DNA from: JANPCX01 sp046094425
GTDB taxonomy: Bacteria > Pseudomonadota > Gammaproteobacteria > Burkholderiales > Burkholderiaceae_C
DNA: 9,448 nt
Reading direction: 5' to 3'
Assembly: GCA_046094425.1 (NCBI GenBank)
Contig: JBJTHI010000302.1
Location: forward strand, 1-9,448
Shown: piece by piece, positions 5,815-9,448 of the stretch
How positions within the stretch are numbered: position 1 is the first letter of the stretch
Layout of the letters: the number at the start of each line of letters is the position of its first letter
The notes under the pieces: model-generated
Databases searched by the model: none
What the model was told of the DNA's origin: nothing
Seen by the model: only the letters and a program-made list of their open reading frames with translations
Translations under genes and position numbers: made by a program

Positions 5815-5961
5815 ATGAACGCGGTTTCTGCATTGATTGGATTTTTGCGAAGCATGACAAAAACTCCGTTCGGGCTGAGCTTGTCGAAGCCTGCGTGTAC
5901 CTTGGTGGCGGCACTTCGACAAGCTCGGTGCGAACGGATGTGGGTTTGTCGCACGGTATGA
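5815..5961 (+). CDS. Possible 48-aa repeat-derived coupling ORF between btuC and btuD
   Basis: An ATG at 5815 lies 6 nt after a strong Shine-Dalgarno (GAGGAG, about 5803-5808) that overlaps the btuC stop. The ORF reads MNAVSALIGFLRSM, then repeat-derived FGLSLSKPACT and LRQARCERM, and ends at a TGA overlapping the btuD ATG (ATGA, 5958-5961). The peptide is not recognised as a functional family. The arrangement suggests it may carry ribosomes from btuC to btuD, whose own Shine-Dalgarno is weak. It may equally be a chance ORF through a repeat, or the remains of an older btuD start pushed out of frame by insertion. Confidence 0.3.
   Translation: MNAVSALIGFLRSMTKTPFGLSLSKPACTLVAALRQARCERMWVCRTV
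5866..5937 (+). repeat. Long inverted repeat (FGLSLSKP/STSS type) in the btuC-btuD gap
   Basis: The left arm (5866-5889) begins CCGTTCGGG and contains GAGCTTGTCGAAG. The right arm (5914-5937) is CTTCGACAAGCTC...CGAACGG. The arms match over 7 + 13 bp with a 4-bp mismatch block, around a 24-nt loop. This is the dispersed 'TTCGGGCTGAGCTTGTCGAAG' element common in beta- and alphaproteobacterial genomes. It lies wholly between btuC and btuD and inside the small ORF there. No transposase is present. Confidence 0.88.
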
Positions 5962-6731
5962 GTATTTCAATAGAAGCACAACACCTCCATGTGGCGCTGG
6001 GTGATGAAGAGGTGCTGCACGACGTGTCCCTGAACCTGTCGCCCGGTTGGACAGCCATCGTCGGCCCCAATGGAGCGGGTAAGTCCACCTTGTTGCACAG
6101 CTTGGCGGGGTTGCTGCCCTTGTCCTCGGGCCAGGTGCTACTGGCTGGTCGCCCGCTCACCCAGTGGTCGGCGCGCGAGCGGGCGTTGCAACTGGCCTGG
6201 ATGTCGCAACACAACACGGCCACGGGGGAGGGGGCGAGTGAACTGACGGTGCGCGAGGTCGTCCACCTGGGCCGACTGCCGCATTTGGGTTTGTTTGCGT
6301 CACCCGGTGAGCAGGATGAAGCGGTCGTGGACGAATGCTTGCGCATGACCGAATGCAGTGCTTGGCAACACCGGCGTTTGCATGAACTCTCGGGTGGCGA
6401 GCGCCAACGCGCCCTGCTGGCCCGTGCCTTGGCGGTACAAGCCCCTGTGTTGCTGCTGGATGAGCCCACCACCCACCTCGACCCACCGCATCAAATTGCC
6501 CTGGTGAAGTTGCTGCAAACCTGGGGCCACACCCACACCGTGGTCAGCGTGCTGCACGATGTGTCCTTGGCCTTACAGGCCGATCGTTTGGTGGTGATGA
6601 AAGACGGACAGGTACGCGGCCAAGGGGCGCGTGATGACGCCCAGTTGCAACGCAGCGTGGTGGACGTGTTTGACCACGCCTTGCGTATTGAGCAAGTGGG
6701 CGGCCAGTTTTTGGCTGTTCCCCAACTCTGA
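5958..6731 (+). CDS. btuD: Vitamin B12 ABC transporter ATPase BtuD
   Basis: Cytoplasmic ATPase that powers BtuC, of the FecE/BtuD family. Seen from ATG 5958 (257 aa): Walker A GPNGAGKST (residues 36-44), Q-loop region LAWMSQHNT, ABC signature LSGGERQRA (144-152), Walker B VLLLDEPT with Asp168 and catalytic Glu169, a D-loop (THLDPPHQ), and the switch His200 in VSVLHDVSL. All motifs are intact. An upstream ATG near 5895 would add MYLGGGTSTSSVRTDVG, which is read-through of the inverted repeat, so it is rejected. ATG 5958 has no strong Shine-Dalgarno of its own and overlaps the stop of the small ORF. The stop is 3 nt before cobQ, so the two are surely co-translated. Confidence 0.95.
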   Translation: MSISIEAQHLHVALGDEEVLHDVSLNLSPGWTAIVGPNGAGKSTLLHSLAGLLPLSSGQVLLAGRPLTQWSARERALQLAWMSQHNTATGEGASELTVREVVHLGRLPHLGLFASPGEQDEAVVDECLRMTECSAWQHRRLHELSGGERQRALLARALAVQAPVLLLDEPTTHLDPPHQIALVKLLQTWGHTHTVVSVLHDVSLALQADRLVVMKDGQVRGQGARDDAQLQRSVVDVFDHALRIEQVGGQFLAVPQL

Positions 6732-6734
6732 GCG

Positions 6735-8207
6735 ATGACCGCACACGCCATCATGGTGCTGGGCACCACCAGCCACGCAGGCAAAAGCTGGCTCACCACC
6801 GCGCTGTGCCGTTGGTATGCGCGGCAAGGGTTGAAGGTGGCCCCATTCAAAGCGCAGAACATGAGCAACAACGCCCGCGTGGTGGCCGGTTTGCAAGGCG
6901 GCTGGGGCGAAATAGGCAGCGCGCAATACTTCCAAGCCCTGGCTGCGCGCGCCCGGCCCGAGGTGCGCATGAACCCCGTGCTGCTCAAACCTGAAAACGA
7001 CACCGCCAGCCAAGTGGTGGTGCTGGGCGAGGTGCGCCGCGACCTGGCCGCCGTGCCTTGGCGGCAGCGCAGCGAACAACTCTGGCCTCATGCCCAGCAG
7101 GCGCTCATGGAATTGATGCAGGAGAACGACCTGGTGCTGATAGAAGGTGCGGGCTCACCCGCCGAGATCAACCTGCACGCCAGCGACTATGTGAACATGC
7201 GCACGGCGCTGGCCGCCCAAGCTGCCTGTTTGCTCGTGACCGACATCGACCGGGGCGGCGCCTTCGCCCATCTCTTCGGCACCCACCAGTTGTTGCCCAA
7301 AGAACAAGCTGCGTTGATACGCGGTTTTGTGTTGAACCGTTTTCGCGGCGATGCCCGCTTGCTCGCCCCCGGCCCCGAACAACTGCGCGAGCTCACCGGC
7401 GTGCCCACTGTGGCTGTATTGCCCATGTGGCGCGAGCACGGCTTGCCAGAAGAAGACGGCGTGATGGACGAGCGGTCTTCTGCGTTGACACAATCAGGTG
7501 TGGTGAACGTCGCCGTCATCGCTGCCCCACGCATCAGCAACCTCGACGAATTCCAAACCCTGCGCCACCTGCCCGGCGTGCGTTTGACTTGGGCACGCAA
7601 GCCTGGTGATTTGCACGGCGCAGACTGGGTTGTCCTGCCGGGCTCAAAACACACGAGTAGCGACTTGGCTTGGCTGCGATCCCAACAACTCGACATCGCT
7701 ATCCAACAGCATGCCGCTCGCTGTGGCCCGGTGCTGGGCATTTGTGGTGGGCTGCAAATGCTGGGGCAGTCGCTGCACGACCCGCATGGGGTGGATGGAT
7801 CGGCCACAGGTTTGGGCCTGCTGCCCCTGCGCACCACCTTCGCGGCGGACAAACGTTTGTGCCCCACGACGGCGGCGTTTTCCAGCCTGCACGCGCCTTG
7901 GTCTGCCTTGGCTGGCTTGCATTGGGAAGGTTATGAAATTCGCCACGGCCTCACCGAGTGGGTGGGTGAGGCGAATGCGTCTGCCGCCGTGCTGCGCAAC
8001 CCAGAGGGACAGGCCATCGGTTGGCAGCAAGGATCCGTGCTGGGCATTTATGCGCATGGGCTGTTTGAATCCAGCACGGCTTTGCAAGCGCTCTTCGGTG
8101 CTTCTGTTCCTCACTTGGAGGCCGTGTTTGACGGCCTCGCAGATTTTGTTGACCAACACTTCGAGGCGGGAGTGCTGCAAAGTCTGCTGCTTCCGTCTAA
8201 ACGCTAA
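6735..8207 (+). CDS. cobQ: Cobyric acid synthase CobQ/CbiP
   Basis: Glutamine-dependent amidotransferase that amidates four carboxyl side chains of adenosylcobyrinic a,c-diamide to give adenosylcobyric acid, in the cytoplasm. Seen: an N-terminal dethiobiotin-synthetase-like ATPase domain with P-loop GTTSHAGKS (residues 10-18), KAQNMSNNARV, RMNPVLLKPENDTASQVVVLG, IEGAGSPAEINL, and VTDIDRGGAFAHLFGT; then a C-terminal class I glutaminase domain with the nucleophile Cys337 in GICGGLQMLG and His441 in GIYAHGLFE. At 490 aa it is full length with all key residues. It starts 3 nt after btuD and ends 17 nt before cobT. Placement next to the transporter, without visible ring-synthesis genes, fits salvage of incomplete corrinoids, but such genes could lie elsewhere. 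Confidence 0.96.
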   Translation: MTAHAIMVLGTTSHAGKSWLTTALCRWYARQGLKVAPFKAQNMSNNARVVAGLQGGWGEIGSAQYFQALAARARPEVRMNPVLLKPENDTASQVVVLGEVRRDLAAVPWRQRSEQLWPHAQQALMELMQENDLVLIEGAGSPAEINLHASDYVNMRTALAAQAACLLVTDIDRGGAFAHLFGTHQLLPKEQAALIRGFVLNRFRGDARLLAPGPEQLRELTGVPTVAVLPMWREHGLPEEDGVMDERSSALTQSGVVNVAVIAAPRISNLDEFQTLRHLPGVRLTWARKPGDLHGADWVVLPGSKHTSSDLAWLRSQQLDIAIQQHAARCGPVLGICGGLQMLGQSLHDPHGVDGSATGLGLLPLRTTFAADKRLCPTTAAFSSLHAPWSALAGLHWEGYEIRHGLTEWVGEANASAAVLRNPEGQAIGWQQGSVLGIYAHGLFESSTALQALFGASVPHLEAVFDGLADFVDQHFEAGVLQSLLLPSKR

Positions 8208-8224
8208 CCGTCTTCCTTGAACAC

Positions 8225-9301
8225 ATGAGCTTCACCATCCCTTCGATCGCCGACGTTCACGACCCTGTGCTCGTGGGAGAGCTCCAGCATGCTTGGAATC
8301 AAAAAACCAAACCACCTGGTTCGCTGGGTGCGTTGGAGGCACTCGGTCAACAAATCGGTTTGATTCAACAAACCCTCACGCCCCAACTCAAGCAACCCCA
8401 ACTGTTGGTGTTCGCCGGCGACCACGGCCTGGCGGCGCAAGGCGTGTCCGCCTACCCCAGCGATGTCACCTGGCAAATGGTGGAAAATTTTCTCGCCGGT
8501 GGCGCAGCGGTGAGTGTGCTCGCCCGTCAACATGGCCTGGCTTTGCAGGTGGTGGATGCGGGTGTGGCCCACGAATTCACACCTCGCTCGGGCCTCATTC
8601 AGCGCAAAGTAGCACGGGGCACACAAGACGCCAGCCTGGTGCCTGCCATGAGCGAAGCGCAATGCCAACAAGCCCAGCAAGCGGGCAGTGACGTGGTGTC
8701 GAACTTGCCGGGCAATGTGGTGTTGCTCGGGGAAATGGGCATAGGCAATACCTCCAGCGCTGCGCTGCTCATGTCACGCCTCACGGGCGAACCCTTGACC
8801 GCTTGTTTGGGCCGAGGCACGGGCCTGGACGATGCGGGCTTGCTGCGCAAACAGCAGGTGCTCAAAGCTGTGTTGCAGCGCCATGCGGCTGCTACCGAAC
8901 CACAACAAGCCTTGGCCGCCTTCGGTGGTTTTGAAATTGCCATGATGGTGGGCGCGTGTTTGCAAGCCGCATCACAGCGGCGCGTTGTGGTGGTGGATGG
9001 TTTCATCACCGGCGCAGCCGTGCTGGTGGCGGCCAAACTCAACCCTGCTGTGCTGGGCTACTGCGTCTTCGCCCACCGCTCGGCCGAGCAAGGTCATCGC
9101 TTGATGCTGGATCATTTGACACGGCCTGCGGCATCGGCGTGGGGATTGAGTCGCGTAGGCCCTTTGCTCAACTTGGGTCTGCGTTTAGGCGAAGGTTCAG
9201 GTGCCGCCTTGGCTTGGCCGCTGCTGCAAAGCGCCGTGGGTTTGCTCGCCGAGATGGCGAGTTTTGAATCGGCTGGGGTGTCGAACAAAGAACACGATTG
9301 A
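8225..9301 (+). CDS. cobT: Nicotinate-nucleotide:DMB phosphoribosyltransferase CobT
   Basis: Activates the lower ligand: transfers phosphoribosyl from nicotinate mononucleotide to 5,6-dimethylbenzimidazole, forming alpha-ribazole phosphate for the nucleotide loop. Seen: KTKPPGSLGALE (residues 27-38), FAGDHGLAAQGVSAYPSDVT, MVENFLAGGAAVSVLAR, GEMGIGNTSSAA (169-180), LGRGTGLDD, FGGFEIAMMVGA, VVVDGFITGAAVL, and LGLRLGEGSGAA with the catalytic-type Glu323 (equivalent to Salmonella Glu317 by motif). At 358 aa it is complete. No strong Shine-Dalgarno precedes ATG 8225, so translation may depend on coupling with cobQ 17 nt upstream. cobS follows after 7 nt. Confidence 0.96.
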   Translation: MSFTIPSIADVHDPVLVGELQHAWNQKTKPPGSLGALEALGQQIGLIQQTLTPQLKQPQLLVFAGDHGLAAQGVSAYPSDVTWQMVENFLAGGAAVSVLARQHGLALQVVDAGVAHEFTPRSGLIQRKVARGTQDASLVPAMSEAQCQQAQQAGSDVVSNLPGNVVLLGEMGIGNTSSAALLMSRLTGEPLTACLGRGTGLDDAGLLRKQQVLKAVLQRHAAATEPQQALAAFGGFEIAMMVGACLQAASQRRVVVVDGFITGAAVLVAAKLNPAVLGYCVFAHRSAEQGHRLMLDHLTRPAASAWGLSRVGPLLNLGLRLGEGSGAALAWPLLQSAVGLLAEMASFESAGVSNKEHD

Positions 9302-9308
9302 AGTGTCC

Positions 9309-9448
9309 ATGCTGCACCAACTCCGCCTCTTCTTCATCGCCCTGCAATTCCTCACCCGGGTTGCCATTCCCCGCTGGGTAGGTTTTGAGCCCGAGTGGCT
9401 GCACCACAGCGCGCGATATTTCCCGGCGGTGGGGGCCTGCATTGGGGC
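9309..9448 (+). CDS. cobS: Cobalamin synthase CobS, 5' part (cut by window end)
   Basis: Adenosylcobinamide-GDP ribazoletransferase, the membrane enzyme that joins activated cobinamide to alpha-ribazole (phosphate). Only the first 46 codons are in the window: MLHQLRLFFIALQFLTRVAI, then PRWVGFEP, and ARYFPAVGACIG. The N-terminal RLFF-ALQFLTR-P pattern followed by ARYFP-VG is characteristic of CobS, and the position after cobT is the usual one. The acidic active-site motif lies beyond the window's residues. Start ATG 9309 is 7 nt after the cobT stop. Confidence 0.88.
   Translation, partial: MLHQLRLFFIALQFLTRVAIPRWVGFEPEWLHHSARYFPAVGACIG

Noticed and set aside
3683..5937. A CRISPR array or insertion sequence behind the repeats
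   Set aside because: The repeats belong to different families, are not regularly spaced with unique spacers, and no transposase, cas gene or target-site duplication is evident.
5895..5957. BtuD starting at the ATG near 5895
   Set aside because: That ATG lies inside the inverted repeat; the added residues (LGGGTSTSSVRTDVG) are repeat read-through.

Overview
The window looks like a chromosomal segment of a high-GC betaproteobacterium, most likely Burkholderiales/Comamonadaceae. This rests on gene content (zapA and a ZapB-like coiled-coil gene next to a 6S RNA gene and an EVE-domain gene) and on protein character. No species can be named from the sequence alone.

Left arm (about 52-1336, minus strand). 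A small housekeeping cluster reads right to left: a ZapB-like coiled-coil protein, zapA (overlapping it by 4 nt), a 6S RNA gene (ssrS) recognisable from its closing stem and 3' hairpin, and an EVE-domain protein that starts about 22 nt after the 6S RNA ends.

Control region (1337-1667). A divergent promoter region is followed on the plus strand by a complete cobalamin riboswitch. It ends in a small stem whose loop holds the Shine-Dalgarno-like sequence and an ATG, and that loop is complementary to the aptamer L5 loop. This is the only strong regulatory element seen for the plus-strand genes.

Right arm (1668-9448, plus strand). A vitamin B12 uptake and assembly operon: btuB (outer-membrane TonB-dependent receptor), btuF (periplasmic binding protein), btuC (permease), btuD (ATPase), cobQ/cbiP (cobyric acid synthase), cobT (NaMN:DMB phosphoribosyltransferase) and the start of cobS (cobalamin synthase, cut by the window end). 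The first four genes bring corrinoid into the cytoplasm. cobQ, cobT and cobS do late amidation and lower-ligand/nucleotide-loop assembly. No corrin-ring genes are visible, which fits salvage or remodelling but cannot prove it.

The most unusual aspect is the load of short repetitive hairpin elements in the btu half. One (dRS3-like, ATTCCC-N8-GGGAAT) lies inside the BtuF signal-peptide coding sequence. A cluster of hairpins, including a perfect 22-bp palindrome, fills the btuF-btuC gap. A long inverted repeat fills the btuC-btuD gap and lies inside a 48-codon ORF that has a good ribosome binding site and ends in an ATGA overlap with the btuD start. The cobQ-cobT-cobS junctions are tight and repeat-free. 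I did not find a new defence, mobile or biosynthetic system here. The novelty is in the repeat-gene interplay and the riboswitch expression platform.
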